Part shown: positions 5,779 through 5,799 of the stretch, piece by piece
Position numbering within the stretch: the stretch's first letter is position 1
How the letters are laid out: each line of letters begins with the position of its first letter
Assembly (NCBI GenBank): GCA_030604165.1
Contig: JAUVWK010000195.1
Span: 1-5,799 of the forward strand
Origin: Alphaproteobacteria bacterium
GTDB taxonomy: Bacteria; Pseudomonadota; Alphaproteobacteria; UBA828
Length of the DNA: 5,799 bases
Direction of reading: 5' to 3'
Notes under the pieces: model-generated
The model's input: only the letters and a program-made list of their open reading frames with translations
Database searches by the model: none
What the model was told of the DNA's origin: nothing
Program-made: the position numbers and the translations under genes

Positions 5779-5799
5779 ATGAAGATCAAGGTCATCAAC
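5779..5799 (+). CDS. start of a third operon gene, probably hydantoin/Asp-Glu racemase (partial)
   Basis: Only seven codons are inside the window, encoding MKIKVIN. The ATG follows the hyuB stop by 3 nt and has a strong AGGAG site. M-x-I-x-V-I-N is how hydantoin and Asp/Glu racemases commonly begin, usually continuing into an N-P-N-T turn, and such genes often sit next to hyuA/hyuB. A racemase that supplies the right enantiomer to HyuAB is therefore the best guess. Seven residues cannot prove it; other proteins starting with a beta strand would also fit. Confidence 0.5.

Overview
The window reads as high-GC Gram-negative DNA, most likely from an alphaproteobacterium. The basis is strong G/C preference at third codon positions, long antisense open frames typical of GC-rich genomes, and gene content and promoter style seen in that class. 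Species cannot be inferred. No phage, transposon, CRISPR, tRNA or rRNA signal was seen.

Layout: two genes lie on the minus strand. The first is an alpha/beta-hydrolase (610 down to the left edge, 3' end cut off). The second, upstream of it in transcription order, is an Asp/Glu/hydantoin-racemase-like protein (1613 down to 849). Between them is a 238-bp gap holding a GC-rich hairpin and what looks like a truncated plus-strand gene start resembling B3/B4-domain proteins. A 263-bp divergent regulatory region (1614-1876) separates the racemase-like gene from a plus-strand operon: hyuA (1877-3961), hyuB (3961-5775, overlapping hyuA by one base), and the first seven codons of a third gene at 5779. 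That third gene's N-terminus (MKIKVIN) fits a canonical hydantoin racemase.

How the genes could work together: HyuA and HyuB form the two-subunit, ATP-dependent hydantoinase/oxoprolinase type of enzyme that opens cyclic amides (N-methylhydantoin, 5-oxoproline, lactams). The subunit sizes (694 and 604 residues) and the absence of an acetone carboxylase gamma gene argue against acetone carboxylase. Racemase-like proteins on both sides and a small esterase/amidase-like hydrolase suggest a catabolic cluster for a chiral cyclic amide or related compound. The substrate cannot be read from the sequence.

The most notable points are the replacement of both catalytic cysteines in the racemase-like protein, an Asp in place of a conserved Gly in the second phosphate-binding motif of HyuA, the structured divergent promoter region (three 11-bp tandem repeats and a 9-bp inverted repeat around a -35-like box), and the possible gene remnant at 676-790. 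The core is a recognisable hydantoinase-type cluster; I found no clearly new system.
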